From positions 40,577-104,576 of the forward strand of contig CACNAV010000006.1 of assembly GCA_902618535.1 (NCBI GenBank): 64,000 bases of DNA, given 5' to 3'. This document shows, piece by piece, positions 18,183 to 28,880 of the stretch (position 1 is the stretch's first letter; every line of letters begins with the position of its first letter). The translations under genes and the position numbers were made by a program. The DNA is from an uncultured Alphaproteobacteria bacterium. GTDB lineage: Bacteria > Pseudomonadota > Alphaproteobacteria > Methylaequorales > Methylaequoraceae. The notes below the pieces were generated by a model that saw nothing but the letters and a program-made list of their open reading frames with translations, did not search any database and had not been told where the DNA came from.

Positions 18183-18946
18183 CTTTTAATTATTTTTTGT
18201 GTTTCCTCATAAATATTATTAGATCTCATTAAACTTTCCCCGATCAAAAAAGCATCGGCCCCACTTTTAGTGAATTTTTTTAAGTCATCATTACAGGTTA
18301 ATCCACTTTCACAAATTTTAATAGTTTTCTGAGGTATTTTGCTTGATAGTAAGTGGAATGTATTCTTATCAATATTTAATGTTTTTAAATTTCTATTATT
18401 AACCCCAATACAATTTACTTCTAATTTAATGGCACGTAATAACTCTTCCTCATCATGTACTTCACATATTACATCCATTTCAAGTTTGTTGGATAGATTA
18501 TAAAAATTTTTAAGTTGTTTATCATTTAGGATTGCTAAAATCAGTAAAATACAGTCAGCACCTGCATAGTAACTTTCAAAGATTTGCCATTCATCAATAA
18601 TAAAATCTTTTCTTAAAATTGGAATATTTACAGATTTTTTTATTTGTGAAATGTAATTGATATTTCCACCAAAGTAGTTTTTTTCTGTTAATACAGAGAG
18701 ACATTTTGCACCAGCTTTCTCATAATCTATAGCAATTTTAATAGGATCAAAATTTTTACAAATCAACCCCTTACTTGGTGAGCTTTTTTTAACTTCTGCA
18801 ATTAAGTTAAAGTTATTTTTGTCCTTTAAAACTAAATTTTTCAGAAATTCTCTTGTTTGTATTTTTTTTTTGGAGGGTTTAAATTTTTTTTTTAAAAGAT
18901 TAATTTCTTTCTTTTTAAGTTGACATATTTTGTCTAGAATATTCAT
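18179..18946 (-). CDS. trpC: Indole-3-glycerol phosphate synthase
   Basis: TrpC closes the indole ring in tryptophan synthesis. The TIM-barrel protein has the conserved AEVKKSSPSKGLI segment, the substrate motif VLTEKNYFGG, LRKDFIID with the catalytic Lys, GVNNRNLKT and the phosphate-binding CESGL and GESLMR segments. It is 255 residues and follows trpD by one base. TrpF is not fused and not present nearby. Confidence 0.96.
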   Translation of the reverse strand: MNILDKICQLKKKEINLLKKKFKPSKKKIQTREFLKNLVLKDKNNFNLIAEVKKSSPSKGLICKNFDPIKIAIDYEKAGAKCLSVLTEKNYFGGNINYISQIKKSVNIPILRKDFIIDEWQIFESYYAGADCILLILAILNDKQLKNFYNLSNKLEMDVICEVHDEEELLRAIKLEVNCIGVNNRNLKTLNIDKNTFHLLSSKIPQKTIKICESGLTCNDDLKKFTKSGADAFLIGESLMRSNNIYEETQKIIKR

Positions 18947-18947
18947 T

Positions 18948-19946
18948 CTAAGTTGTAATTAGTGAATTTAATTTTTTAAGCCCTAGGCCATTATCAATAT
19001 TTACGGTTGCTTTATTAATACCTTCTTGTATATTCTTAACTTTATCGCATATAACTAGTCCCGCAGCGGTATTTAATACGACATTATCTCTTATCGCACC
19101 ACTTTCACCTTCAAAGAGACGTCTCATAATAAATGCATTTTCTTCAGGAGTTCCACCTTTTAATTCATATTCTTTTCTTATTTTAAAACCAATCTCTTTG
19201 GGGTCAAGTATCTTAACTTTGCTGTAATTGTTTTTTTTTACTTCAATAATATAATTTTTTGAGGTCGTGGTTAATTCATCATACCCTTTTTCCCCAAAAA
19301 CAACCCAAGATTTTTTTAAATCCATTTTACTTAAACACTTAGCATGAGTAAGCAAATTTTCATAATTACTAACACCTAAAAGTTGATAATGTAATTTCAA
19401 TGGATTTAAAAGAGGACCCAAAAGATTAAAAATTGTTTTAAAGGGTAAAGATTTTCTAACCTCTGCAACTTGTTTTAATGAACCGTGAAAATTTGGTGCA
19501 AACAAAAAACATATACCATTAGTTTTTAGATTTTTTTTTATGTGACTTAATTCAGATGATATATTAACACCTAATGATTCCAAAACATCAAAACTTCCTG
19601 ATTTTGAAGTCACACTTCTATTTCCATGTTTAGAAATCTTAATATCAAAAGTAGACAGAAGGATTGAGGTTGCTGTTGAAAAATTAAAACTTCCTTTGTT
19701 GTCTCCACCTGTGCCACAAGTATCCATCAATTTATCTTTAATATTAATTTTTTTACATTTTTTTTTTAAGTAATTAGTAAACGCATATATTTCGTTAAAA
19801 GATTCTTTCTTTTTATGTAGTAAAGATAAAATTGATGATAATTGAATATTGCTAATTTTTGAATTGAAAATACTTTCTACTAAAAAACTTGCCTCAGAGT
19901 AAGAAAGATCTTTTTCTTTTAAAAGACTACTAAAAATTGTTTCCAT
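18948..19946 (-). CDS. trpD: Anthranilate phosphoribosyltransferase
   Basis: TrpD transfers phosphoribosyl to anthranilate. The PRPP-binding GTGGDNKGSFNFST block and KHGNRSVTSKSGS are intact, and the length of 332 residues is normal. It is an independent protein, not fused to the glutamine amidotransferase. It lies 19 nt after trpG in the run trpE-trpG-trpD-trpC. Confidence 0.96.
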   Translation of the reverse strand: METIFSSLLKEKDLSYSEASFLVESIFNSKISNIQLSSILSLLHKKKESFNEIYAFTNYLKKKCKKINIKDKLMDTCGTGGDNKGSFNFSTATSILLSTFDIKISKHGNRSVTSKSGSFDVLESLGVNISSELSHIKKNLKTNGICFLFAPNFHGSLKQVAEVRKSLPFKTIFNLLGPLLNPLKLHYQLLGVSNYENLLTHAKCLSKMDLKKSWVVFGEKGYDELTTTSKNYIIEVKKNNYSKVKILDPKEIGFKIRKEYELKGGTPEENAFIMRRLFEGESGAIRDNVVLNTAAGLVICDKVKNIQEGINKATVNIDNGLGLKKLNSLITT

Positions 19947-19965
19947 ATTAAGTCTCCACTATTAA

Positions 19966-20547
19966 TTATTTATTTTTTAAGTTTAGAAAATTTTTTAATA
20001 ACTGATGTCCAGAATCTGTGGCGATACTTTCTGGGTGAAATTGAACCCCAAAAATTGGAATCTTGTTATGTTCAATTGCCATAACGGTCCCATCTTCAAT
20101 TTTTGCGGTCACATTAAAATTTTTAGGAATACTATTTCTTTTTACAATAAGTGAGTGATATCTAGTGGCATTAAATGGGTTTTTTATATTCCTAAAGAGC
20201 TTAGTATTTTTATGATAAATTTTACTCACCTTTCCATGTACAGGCTTGCCGCTTTGTAAGACAGTTCCCCCAAATGCTTCTGCTATTGCTTGGTGACCAA
20301 GACAAACACCTAGCATTGGAGTTGGTTTAATTAATTCTGAATTTTTTTTTATTAATTCCAAACAAATTCCAGAGTTTTTTGGTGAGCTAGGTCCAGGTGA
20401 AATTACAAGAAAATCTGGTTTAAATTTAAATATTTTTTCAACAGAAATTTCATCATTTCTAAAAACTTTTACGGATTGACCTATCTCTTCAAAATAGTGT
20501 ACTAAATTATAAGTAAAGCTATCGTAGTTATCTATAAGAATAAGCAT
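19966..20547 (-). CDS. trpG: Anthranilate synthase component II (glutamine amidotransferase)
   Basis: TrpG supplies ammonia from glutamine to TrpE. The N-terminus ILIDNYDSFTYNLVHYF, the catalytic Cys in MLGVCLGHQAIAEAFGG and the His-Glu pair in FGVQFHPESI identify a class I amidotransferase of the TrpG/PabA type. It is 193 residues and shares one base with the trpE stop codon, so translation is probably coupled. A dual role in para-aminobenzoate synthesis is possible. Confidence 0.95.
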   Translation of the reverse strand: MLILIDNYDSFTYNLVHYFEEIGQSVKVFRNDEISVEKIFKFKPDFLVISPGPSSPKNSGICLELIKKNSELIKPTPMLGVCLGHQAIAEAFGGTVLQSGKPVHGKVSKIYHKNTKLFRNIKNPFNATRYHSLIVKRNSIPKNFNVTAKIEDGTVMAIEHNKIPIFGVQFHPESIATDSGHQLLKNFLNLKNK

Positions 20548-22046
20548 TATTTTAGATTATCCGCATATTTGCATGCTGTTAATATTGCTAAGGCTTTATT
20601 TTCAGTCTCCTTAAACTCGTTTAGAGGTTTGCTGTCAGCAACAATACCTGCACCTGCTTGTACATATATTTGATTTTCTTTTATAAGTGCAGTTCTTAGT
20701 GCGATACAAGTATTAATATTTCCATTGTTTGAAATATATCCAACTGAACCAGCGTAAATGTTTCTTTTATTTTTTTCTAATTCCTCGATAATTTCAATTG
20801 CCCTTATTTTGGGAGCTCCTGTAACTGTTCCAGCAGGAAATCCACTAAATAAAACATCAGTGCTTTTTTTTTTTTTGTTAATTTTTCCTTCGATATTTGA
20901 GACAATATGCATTACATGTGAGAAATATTCAATATACATTTTGCTGGTAACCTCAACTGTTCCAGACTCGGTAACTCTACTGATATCATTTCTTCCCAAA
21001 TCTAGTAACATTAAATGCTCAGCTATTTCTTTAGGATCACTGAGTAAGTCTCTTTCCAGTTTTTTATCCTCTTGTTTTGTCTTACCTCTTTTTCTAGTTC
21101 CAGCTATTGGTCTAATTGTAACTTTATCACCTTCAAGTTTAATCAAAATTTCTGGGCTCGAACCAACAATATCAAAATTTTTAAAGTTCATGAAAAATAA
21201 GTATGGTGAGGGATTCAAGTGCCTTAATGCTCTGTAAATTGAAACGGGGCTAGAATTTATTTTTGCTTTAAAAAGTCTCGATAAAACAACTTGAAAAATT
21301 TCACCTTCAAAAATGTATTTTTTGGCTTTCTCAACTATTTTTTTGAATTCTGAATAAGTTGTATTAGATTTTACATTTTTAAAAATGTTTACTTTACTAC
21401 TTAAGTTGTGGAGATTTAGGTTATTCTTATTAAGAGGTCTAGCTATTTTTTGAATTAAATTATAAATTTCTGATTTGGCTAATTTAAATGTTTCTAATGC
21501 ATTTTTTTTGCTGGGAGAGATAATCTTACTTATATAAAGTTTATCATTAACATTATCAAAAACTAATGTTAAAGATGGTCTTATGAAAATTGATTCAGGT
21601 AAATTAAGCTTATCCTTTTTAATCATTTCAACTTTTTCAAAGTATTTTATCATTTCGTAACCAAGGTATCCAAATAAACCACAAGCGATAGAGGGTAAGT
21701 TATGTGGAATTTTTAATTTATTCTTCTCAATAATTTTTCTTAAACTATCGAGTGGATCAGAATTTATTTTGGTTCTAATTATATTTTCATTTGACTTCTT
21801 AATTTTAGATATACCATTTTTACATTCCCAAATTAAATCTGGTTTGAGGCCAATCACAGAATACCTCCCTTTTTGACTTCCTCTTTCTACAGATTCAAAC
21901 AAGAATAAGTATTTTTCTTTTTCAAGTTTTAGTAGTGAGGATATTGGGGTGTGAACATCAGCAGCAAATGACGTGAATAAAACTTGTTTAACTCCTGAAT
22001 CATACTTCTCTTTAAACAGTTTAAGATCAGGTTTTAATATATCCAT
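20547..22046 (-). CDS. trpE: Anthranilate synthase component I
   Basis: TrpE makes anthranilate from chorismate and ammonia. The chorismate-binding domain shows FEGEIFQVVLSRLF, GSSPEILIKL, RPIAGTRKRG and the GAPKIRAIEIIEELE block; the N-terminal region contains the LLESVERGSQKGRYS-like segment that carries the tryptophan feedback site (here FESVERGSQKGRYS). It is 499 residues. It begins 6 nt after ppiD, with no room for a leader peptide or attenuator. Confidence 0.96.
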   Translation of the reverse strand: MDILKPDLKLFKEKYDSGVKQVLFTSFAADVHTPISSLLKLEKEKYLFLFESVERGSQKGRYSVIGLKPDLIWECKNGISKIKKSNENIIRTKINSDPLDSLRKIIEKNKLKIPHNLPSIACGLFGYLGYEMIKYFEKVEMIKKDKLNLPESIFIRPSLTLVFDNVNDKLYISKIISPSKKNALETFKLAKSEIYNLIQKIARPLNKNNLNLHNLSSKVNIFKNVKSNTTYSEFKKIVEKAKKYIFEGEIFQVVLSRLFKAKINSSPVSIYRALRHLNPSPYLFFMNFKNFDIVGSSPEILIKLEGDKVTIRPIAGTRKRGKTKQEDKKLERDLLSDPKEIAEHLMLLDLGRNDISRVTESGTVEVTSKMYIEYFSHVMHIVSNIEGKINKKKKSTDVLFSGFPAGTVTGAPKIRAIEIIEELEKNKRNIYAGSVGYISNNGNINTCIALRTALIKENQIYVQAGAGIVADSKPLNEFKETENKALAILTACKYADNLK

Positions 22047-22052
22047 AGAAAT

Positions 22053-23939
22053 TTAGTTTAATTGATCAATTACATCGTCATTAATTGTAATTTTATATTT
22101 TTTTCTCAAAGCTTCAGAAAATTGGGCCAAAAGATCTATGGTTATGTCATCTTTAACTCTAGTGCTGAATTCTTCTAATTCTTTTTTATTTTTAACTAGG
22201 CTATCTATAATTTCTACAGTTTGAGCAATAATGATTTCATTAGGCCCTCTTGTTTCTATATTTACGTCAAACAATTCTGAATCAAATATTTTGCTAATAA
22301 GTGGGATTGGTAGGTCACTGCTATCTGGAAGAATCCTAGTAAATGGTTGAACCCCTTTTATTTCAAGTTTATTTTTTTTTGCCATAAGTCTAAAGTCTTT
22401 ATCATTTTTAATTGATCTTTGTATTTCATCTGCTCTTTTCATTGCATTTTCTTTTTTTAACTTATTTGATAATTCTTTTTTGACCGCCTCTAAAGATTCT
22501 TCGAGGGTGAGTTGTTTTGGTTCAACTATCTTTGTAACAATACTTATTGCGAGACCTTCATCTTTATCAATATTAATTATATTTCCTTCCTCATTCAAAC
22601 TTTGGTTAAAAATTGTTCTCAGAATTCTTTCGTCTTGAAATTCAGTATTTACTTTGCCGGTTTTATCATTACCTGATCTGTCTATCATTTCAGCTTTGAT
22701 TAAAGTGACATCTAGAGTTTCTGATATTTCTTCAAATGTGCTGCCAGAGGATAGAAGATCTTCTAATTCATCTTGTAAATCGAAAACAGCCTCTTTTCCT
22801 TTATCGAGTAAAATCTCATTCTTAAAGTTATTTTTAACTTCCTCATAAGTAATTTCATTTTTGTCTTTTTTATCGATTAGTTTAACTATATGCCATCCAA
22901 AAGTACTTTCGATAGGTTTCGAAATTTCATTCTTTTTTAAATTAAAAACGACATCAACAATCTGATCAGGTAACTCATTTCTGGTGTTCCAGCCAAGATC
23001 TATGTCGGCTTCAGTAAGATTTGCTTTAGTTTTTGCAATTTTTGTAAAATCATTTTTTTTCAAGTCAATAAATATTGAATTTGCTTTTCCTTCATCTTGA
23101 ATTAATATTTGTTTGAGATACCTCTGTTCTGGTTCTATTAATGATTCTTTTCTTTCTTCATACAATAATAGAACTTCATCCTCTGTAACTGTTGACTTCG
23201 TTGCATATTTTTTTGCGTCAAGTAAAAGAGTTTTAGCACTTCTAAATTCAGGTGAAAGGAAAGTTTTTTTGTTGTCTTCATAATATTTTTTTATATCGTC
23301 TTTTTTAATCTTTCCAATTTTTTCTTTTTGTGAGTCAATAACTACATAATCAACAGCTCTCTCTTGTAAATTGTATTCACCCAGTTTATTTTCTATAACT
23401 TTAGGTATTATTAAACTGGACCTAATAGTTTCCACCATTTGTTCTCTTGCAAGATCTTGTCGTGTTCCTTCAACATAAGTTGCTTCAGTGTAACCGGACT
23501 CTGATATCAATTGTCTGAATAAGAGTTCACTGAATTGACCAAGATCATCTTTGAATGCATCATCACTTAAAATTTTATCTCTCACATTTCTATCACTGAC
23601 GGATAATCCCAGTTCCAGCGCTTCATTGTTAAATAAAGCTCTATTGATTAAAGAACTCAGGGCCCTATCTACATATCCAAACTCTCTTGATTTTTTAATA
23701 TCAAGTGAAGCTCCTAATAATTTTCGAATTTCTTCTGTTTGTCTTGAATAAAGAGAAAAAAACTCCTGGGCTGAGACGTCAAGTTTGCCAACAGAGGCCA
23801 CTGTATTTTGTTTTTTTGTAATTCCAACCAAATCCTCAGTTCCCCACATAGCAAAACTTATGATTAATATAGTTAGCAGTGTTCCAAGAACAAACTTGAG
23901 AATAACGTTTTTAGATGTATTTCTTAAGGTGGTTAACAT
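22053..23939 (-). CDS. ppiD: Membrane-anchored peptidyl-prolyl isomerase PpiD-like
   Basis: PpiD-type proteins are periplasmic folding helpers tied to the inner membrane near the Sec translocon. One N-terminal membrane helix (about residues 13-35, ending in AMWGTEDLV) is followed by a SurA-like N-domain and one parvulin domain around residues 265-360 (EQRYLKQILIQ to FGWHIVKLI). At 628 residues the length fits PpiD. It heads the minus-strand run into trpE and is divergent from tpiA, an arrangement seen in other alphaproteobacteria. Confidence 0.9.
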   Translation of the reverse strand: MLTTLRNTSKNVILKFVLGTLLTILIISFAMWGTEDLVGITKKQNTVASVGKLDVSAQEFFSLYSRQTEEIRKLLGASLDIKKSREFGYVDRALSSLINRALFNNEALELGLSVSDRNVRDKILSDDAFKDDLGQFSELLFRQLISESGYTEATYVEGTRQDLAREQMVETIRSSLIIPKVIENKLGEYNLQERAVDYVVIDSQKEKIGKIKKDDIKKYYEDNKKTFLSPEFRSAKTLLLDAKKYATKSTVTEDEVLLLYEERKESLIEPEQRYLKQILIQDEGKANSIFIDLKKNDFTKIAKTKANLTEADIDLGWNTRNELPDQIVDVVFNLKKNEISKPIESTFGWHIVKLIDKKDKNEITYEEVKNNFKNEILLDKGKEAVFDLQDELEDLLSSGSTFEEISETLDVTLIKAEMIDRSGNDKTGKVNTEFQDERILRTIFNQSLNEEGNIINIDKDEGLAISIVTKIVEPKQLTLEESLEAVKKELSNKLKKENAMKRADEIQRSIKNDKDFRLMAKKNKLEIKGVQPFTRILPDSSDLPIPLISKIFDSELFDVNIETRGPNEIIIAQTVEIIDSLVKNKKELEEFSTRVKDDITIDLLAQFSEALRKKYKITINDDVIDQLN

Positions 23940-23975
23940 ATTTAAAAGATATTAAAAAAGTTGTATAACATATAT

Positions 23976-24710
23976 ATGGCACAAAATACATTAATTGTTT
24001 CAAATTGGAAGATGAATTTAAATTTAATTAATTCAAGAAAACTAATTTCCAAGCTAAAAATTTTAAAAATTCCAAAAAATATTAAAAACATTGTATGCCC
24101 TCAGTATTTGCTAATTCCTCATATAAGTGATTTAATAAAATCATCTCAAATTATATTGGGTGCTCAAGATTGTCATTTTGAAGAAAAAGGAGCTTTTACT
24201 GGAGATTCAAGTATTCTTCTAATCAAAGAATATGGTTGCAAATATGTGATAATAGGACACTCAGAAAGAAGACAGTATCATAATGAGGATAACTCAGAAA
24301 TAAAAAAAAAAATTAAAATTTCAATCAAAAATAACATAATTCCAATTGTTTGTGTAGGAGAGTCTTTTTTACATAGACAGAACAAATCTTATTTAAATTT
24401 CATATATAAACAATTGGATGAGTGTATTCCAAAAAAAATGAAACAATTAGTAATTGCTTATGAACCAATCTGGGCAATTGGATCAGGCCTAACACCTACA
24501 TTTGATGATATAACCGAAGTTAAAGAGAGTTGTAAAAATTTTTTAAATAAAACTAAAAAAATTAACGACGTTAAGTTTTTATATGGTGGATCTGTAAACT
24601 CTAGAAACTTTTTTGAAATTAAAGATAAATGTAAAGTAGATGGAGCACTTATTGGAGGAGCAAGCTTATTAGAAAAAGAAATTACAAATGTTCTAAAAGG
24701 AGATTTTTAA
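23976..24710 (+). CDS. tpiA: Triosephosphate isomerase
   Basis: TpiA interconverts dihydroxyacetone phosphate and glyceraldehyde 3-phosphate. The active-site motifs are present: SNWKMN at the N-terminus, IIGHSERRQYH with the catalytic His, AYEPIWAIGSG with the catalytic Glu, and YGGSVN and GGASL phosphate loops. I start at ATG 23976 (MAQNTLIVSNWKMN); a TTG at 23961 would extend it by five residues without family support. It is divergent from ppiD. Confidence 0.95.
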   Translation: MAQNTLIVSNWKMNLNLINSRKLISKLKILKIPKNIKNIVCPQYLLIPHISDLIKSSQIILGAQDCHFEEKGAFTGDSSILLIKEYGCKYVIIGHSERRQYHNEDNSEIKKKIKISIKNNIIPIVCVGESFLHRQNKSYLNFIYKQLDECIPKKMKQLVIAYEPIWAIGSGLTPTFDDITEVKESCKNFLNKTKKINDVKFLYGGSVNSRNFFEIKDKCKVDGALIGGASLLEKEITNVLKGDF

Positions 24711-24746
24711 TTGATTTTTTTTTGAATTTTCAATATTGTCTATTTC

Positions 24747-25106
24747 ATGTTTGCTGTAATATTATCAATCCATATAATTATTTGTGTTTTTCTTATAATT
24801 TTAGTTTTACTCCAAAGATCCGAGGGTGGTGGACTTGGCATAGGTCAAGCAGGTGGTTCTGGTGGACTTGGTGACTTTCTTACGGCCAGAAGTACATCTA
24901 ATATTCTTACTAAAACCACAACTTTTCTTGCTTTTTGCTTTTTCTTAACAAGCTTGTCATTAGTATTCATTACCAATTCAAATTACAATCAAGAATCAAT
25001 AATTGATTCTTCTGACGATTCCATAATTGATAGATTAGATTTAATTCCAGAGGAATTTGATGTTGAAAAATCAGATGAAAATGAACTGAATGTGCCAACG
25101 GAGTAA
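24747..25106 (+). CDS. secG: Protein translocase subunit SecG
   Basis: SecG is the small accessory subunit of the SecYEG channel. Two membrane helices (about residues 3-22 and 55-75) flank the conserved LLQRSEGGGLGIG loop and the LTKTT segment. The 119-residue protein has an acidic C-terminal tail. It sits in the order tpiA-secG-pyrG-kdsA-eno typical of proteobacteria. Confidence 0.94.
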   Translation: MFAVILSIHIIICVFLIILVLLQRSEGGGLGIGQAGGSGGLGDFLTARSTSNILTKTTTFLAFCFFLTSLSLVFITNSNYNQESIIDSSDDSIIDRLDLIPEEFDVEKSDENELNVPTE

Positions 25107-25124
25107 GTGATTTTTTAAAAAGGA

Positions 25125-26750
25125 ATGACTAAATATATATTTATTACTGGAGGAGTTGTTTCTTCACTCGGTAAAGGTATTGTAACCTCTTCACTAGCAT
25201 CTTTACTAAAACTGTCTAAATTTAATTTAAGAATTAGAAAACTTGACCCATATCTGAATATTGATCCCGGAACTATGAACCCGGCCCAACATGGAGAAGT
25301 TTTTGTTACAGACGATGGAGCAGAAACTGATATGGACTTAGGGCACTATGAGAGATTTACAGGAATAATTTCAAAAAAAAGTGATAATATAACAACTGGT
25401 AAAGTTTATTCTGAGGTTTTAAGAAAGGAAAGAAAAGGAGATTACCTTGGTTCAACTGTTCAAGTTATTCCGCATGTTACCAATGAAATAAAAAAATTTA
25501 TTAAAAAAGATCTGAAGAATGAAGATTTTGTTATTTGTGAAATTGGGGGTACGGTTGGAGATATAGAAAGTCTTCCTTTTTTAGAAGCTTTAAGACAACT
25601 AAGAAATGAACTTGGTAAAGAAAAATCCTTATTCATTCACATTACCCTTGTTCCCTTTATTTCGTCCGCAAATGAATTTAAAACAAAACCTACACAACAT
25701 TCTGTTAAAGAATTATTGGGGCTAGGAATCCAACCAGATTTATTGATTTGTAGAACAGAAAAAAAATTTTCAAAAGATTCTAAAAAAAAAATATCTCTTT
25801 TTTGCAACCTATCGCTTGATTCTGTGTTGATGCTTGAAAATGCTCAAACTATTTATGAAGTCCCTCTAAAATTACATAATGAAGGTCTTTTAAGAAAACT
25901 AAATTCACATTTTGCTTTAAAAATTAAAAAAACAAATTTAGATTTTTGGAATAAGTTTTATCAAAAATTTGTATGTTTAGAAAAAGAGATAAATGTTGCT
26001 ATCGTAGGAAAATATACAAATTTATCAGAATCGTATAAATCTTTAAATGAGGCATTATTTCATAGTGGAATTTTTAATAATACTAGAGTAAAAATTTCTT
26101 GGATAGATTCTAGAAGGATTAAAGATTTTAATAAAACCCAGAAAACTCTTGAAAACTTTCAAGGTATTTTAGTGCCCGGAGGTTTTGGGAAAGAGGGATC
26201 GTCAGGAAAAATTAATGCAATCAAATTTGCAAAAACATTTAAAATTCCTTTTTTAGGGATATGTTTTGGAATGCAATTAGCTATCATTGAGTCATTAAGA
26301 AATCTAAAAGGTTATGAAAAATCTTCTTCTACCGAATTTGGTAAAACGGATTTTCCTGTTATCTCCATGATGCATGAGTGGGAGAAAGGAAAAAAGATAC
26401 ATAAACAAGATCTAGATAACCTTGGCGGAAGTATGAGGTTAGGTTCTTATAAATCGATTTTAAAAAAAAATACATTAGTTTTTAAAATATACAAAAAAAC
26501 AAAAATTTTTGAGCGACATAGACATAGATATGAAGTAAACTATAATTATTTAAAACCTATTGTGAATAGTGGTATAACGCTATCTGGTATGTCACCAAAT
26601 AAAAAACTTGTCGAAATAATTGAAAGGACTAATCATCCTTGGTTTATTGGTGTTCAATTTCATCCTGAATTAAAATCTACACCTTTCAAACCACATCCAA
26701 TTTTCAATTCATTTATTTCAGCAATGTTAAAATTTAAAAGTAAGAGTTAA
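25125..26750 (+). CDS. pyrG: CTP synthase
   Basis: PyrG aminates UTP to CTP. The synthetase domain begins with FITGGVVSSLGKGI and has the DPYLNIDPGTMNP and GGTVGDIES blocks; the C-terminal glutaminase domain carries the nucleophile Cys in LGICFGMQLA and the His-Glu pair in GVQFHPELKS. At 541 residues it is full length. Confidence 0.97.
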   Translation: MTKYIFITGGVVSSLGKGIVTSSLASLLKLSKFNLRIRKLDPYLNIDPGTMNPAQHGEVFVTDDGAETDMDLGHYERFTGIISKKSDNITTGKVYSEVLRKERKGDYLGSTVQVIPHVTNEIKKFIKKDLKNEDFVICEIGGTVGDIESLPFLEALRQLRNELGKEKSLFIHITLVPFISSANEFKTKPTQHSVKELLGLGIQPDLLICRTEKKFSKDSKKKISLFCNLSLDSVLMLENAQTIYEVPLKLHNEGLLRKLNSHFALKIKKTNLDFWNKFYQKFVCLEKEINVAIVGKYTNLSESYKSLNEALFHSGIFNNTRVKISWIDSRRIKDFNKTQKTLENFQGILVPGGFGKEGSSGKINAIKFAKTFKIPFLGICFGMQLAIIESLRNLKGYEKSSSTEFGKTDFPVISMMHEWEKGKKIHKQDLDNLGGSMRLGSYKSILKKNTLVFKIYKKTKIFERHRHRYEVNYNYLKPIVNSGITLSGMSPNKKLVEIIERTNHPWFIGVQFHPELKSTPFKPHPIFNSFISAMLKFKSKS

Positions 26751-26754
26751 AAAA

Positions 26755-27585
26755 GTGAAAAGAGTAAAAATAAAAAAAGATTTTTTTTTTTCCAACTCAG
26801 ATGAAATAAAATTTATTCTTGGTCCTTGTCAAATTGAAAGTAGATCACATGCTCTTGATATTTGTTCTGAAATAGACATTTTGTCAAAAAGATTGGATTT
26901 TAGGTATGTCTACAAAAGTTCATTTGATAAGGCCAATAGAACTAGTCATAAGAGTAAAAGAGGAGTTGGTTTAAAAAAAGGGTTAGATATTTTGGCAGAG
27001 GTTCGTGAAAAATTTAACTGTGCAGTTACTACTGATGTTCACGATGCCCAACAAATTAAAATAGTAAAGGAATATATCGATATTATTCAAATTCCTGCAT
27101 TTTTATGTAGACAAACTGATTTACTAGTTGAAGCAGGAAAATCCAATCTTCCTGTCAATGTAAAAAAAGGACAATTTCTTTCACCATGGGATATGGAAAA
27201 TGTTGCAAAAAAATTACTTTCAACCGGTAACAACAAGATTTTGCTAACCGAAAGAGGTAGTTCTTTTGGATACAATAATTTAGTCTCAGATATGAGATCT
27301 CTGGTTATAATGAAAAAAACAAAGTTGCCAATTATTTTTGACGCAACTCACTCAGTTCAATTACCTGGTGGAAAAGGTAACTCCTCTGGTGGTCAATCGC
27401 AATTTGTAAGTGTTTTAGCTAAAGCAGCAGTTACCACAGCAATTTCTGGAATTTTTATGGAAACCCATGAAAATCCTACTAAGGCACCTTCTGATGGACC
27501 TAATATGGTACCATTAAAAAAATTAGGAAAACTTATACATTCAATTAAACTTTATGATAATTTATCTAAAAATGAATTAATTTGA
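26755..27585 (+). CDS. kdsA: 3-deoxy-D-manno-octulosonate 8-phosphate synthase
   Basis: KdsA condenses arabinose 5-phosphate with phosphoenolpyruvate to make KDO-8-P for the lipopolysaccharide core. The conserved [37 protein letters not shown] and [12 protein letters not shown] segments are present. The start is GTG at 26755, 4 nt after pyrG. KDO synthesis fits with the lipid A genes earlier in the window and implies a full LPS inner core. Confidence 0.95.
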   Translation: MKRVKIKKDFFFSNSDEIKFILGPCQIESRSHALDICSEIDILSKRLDFRYVYKSSFDKANRTSHKSKRGVGLKKGLDILAEVREKFNCAVTTDVHDAQQIKIVKEYIDIIQIPAFLCRQTDLLVEAGKSNLPVNVKKGQFLSPWDMENVAKKLLSTGNNKILLTERGSSFGYNNLVSDMRSLVIMKKTKLPIIFDATHSVQLPGGKGNSSGGQSQFVSVLAKAAVTTAISGIFMETHENPTKAPSDGPNMVPLKKLGKLIHSIKLYDNLSKNELI

Positions 27586-27587
27586 AT

Positions 27588-28880
27588 ATGTCAATTATTA
27601 CAAATGTTTTTGGAAGAGAAATTATTGATAGTAGGGGAGTCCCAACAGTAGAGGTCGAGATTACACTAAATAATTCAATAATAGAATTAGCGTCAGTTCC
27701 GTCAGGTGCGTCCACAGGGTCGTTTGAAGCTCATGAGTTAAGAGATAAAGATAAGAAGAGATTTTTTTCAAAAGGTGTTCTTAGTTCAGTCAATTTAATC
27801 AATACTGAAATAAGAGAAACCATCAAGGGAATAGATGTTAGAGAACAAAAAACTATTGATAACATGTTAATTGAGCTAGATGGTACTGCTAATAAATCAA
27901 GATTGGGAGCCAATTCTATTCTTGCCGTATCGATTGCTGTCGCGCGGGCTGCAGCAAAATATCATAATGTTCCGTTATATAGTTACATTGGGGGTATTAA
28001 TAATAGCCTGCCTACTCCAATGATGAATATAGTAAATGGTGGTTGTCATGCTAATAATAATCTAGATTTTCAAGAATTTATGATAATACCTTGCGGCTTT
28101 GAAACATTCAGGGAAGCTTTAAGAGCAGGATGTGAAATTTTTTACTCCCTTAAAAAGCTACTTACAAAAGATAATTATTCAGTTTCTGTTGGGGATGAAG
28201 GTGGGTTTGCCCCAGACTTCAAGTCTAATAAAGAATGTTTAGATTACATCATGAGTGCAATAGAAATTTCCAATTACAAACCTGGTAAAGACATTTTTAT
28301 TGCTTTGGATGTAGCCTCATCAGAATTTTTTGAAAACGAAAAATATATTTTAAAAGGTGAATCAAAGTCATTTACTTCTTTACAATTAATTGATTATTAC
28401 AAAGAACTCATAAATAAATATCCGATAATATCAATTGAAGACGGACTTCATGAAAATGATTGGGTTGGCTGGGCTGAATTGACTAAAAAAATTGGAAATA
28501 AATGTCAGTTAGTTGGTGATGACTTATTTGTTACATCTGTTGAAAGATTAAGGAAAGGGATTAAAAATTTTTGCGGAAATTCAATTCTTATTAAACTTAA
28601 CCAAATTGGAACACTTTCAGAGACAATCGATACAATCAATTTGGCAAAAAAAAATAATTTCTCAACAATAATTTCTCATCGCTCTGGTGAAACTGAAGAT
28701 ACTTTTATTTCAGATCTTGCTGTAGGCATTAATTCAGGTCAAATTAAAACTGGTTCTCTCTCACGAACAGAAAGAGTTGCAAAATACAATCAGCTTTTAA
28801 GAATTGAAGATAGAAATAAATCTATAAAATTTTCGGGAAAAGAATCTATCAAAAATTTTTTAAATGTTTCAAACAAGTAA
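27588..28880 (+). CDS. eno: Enolase
   Basis: Enolase converts 2-phosphoglycerate to phosphoenolpyruvate. The [15 protein letters not shown] start, [11 protein letters not shown] loop, GDEGGFAPD segment, [11 protein letters not shown] and [11 protein letters not shown] catalytic blocks, and SHRSGETED are all present. I start at ATG 27588 (430 residues); a TTG at 27582 overlaps the kdsA stop and is less likely. The 3' end overlaps the FtsB-like gene by 17 nt. Confidence 0.97.
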   Translation: MSIITNVFGREIIDSRGVPTVEVEITLNNSIIELASVPSGASTGSFEAHELRDKDKKRFFSKGVLSSVNLINTEIRETIKGIDVREQKTIDNMLIELDGTANKSRLGANSILAVSIAVARAAAKYHNVPLYSYIGGINNSLPTPMMNIVNGGCHANNNLDFQEFMIIPCGFETFREALRAGCEIFYSLKKLLTKDNYSVSVGDEGGFAPDFKSNKECLDYIMSAIEISNYKPGKDIFIALDVASSEFFENEKYILKGESKSFTSLQLIDYYKELINKYPIISIEDGLHENDWVGWAELTKKIGNKCQLVGDDLFVTSVERLRKGIKNFCGNSILIKLNQIGTLSETIDTINLAKKNNFSTIISHRSGETEDTFISDLAVGINSGQIKTGSLSRTERVAKYNQLLRIEDRNKSIKFSGKESIKNFLNVSNK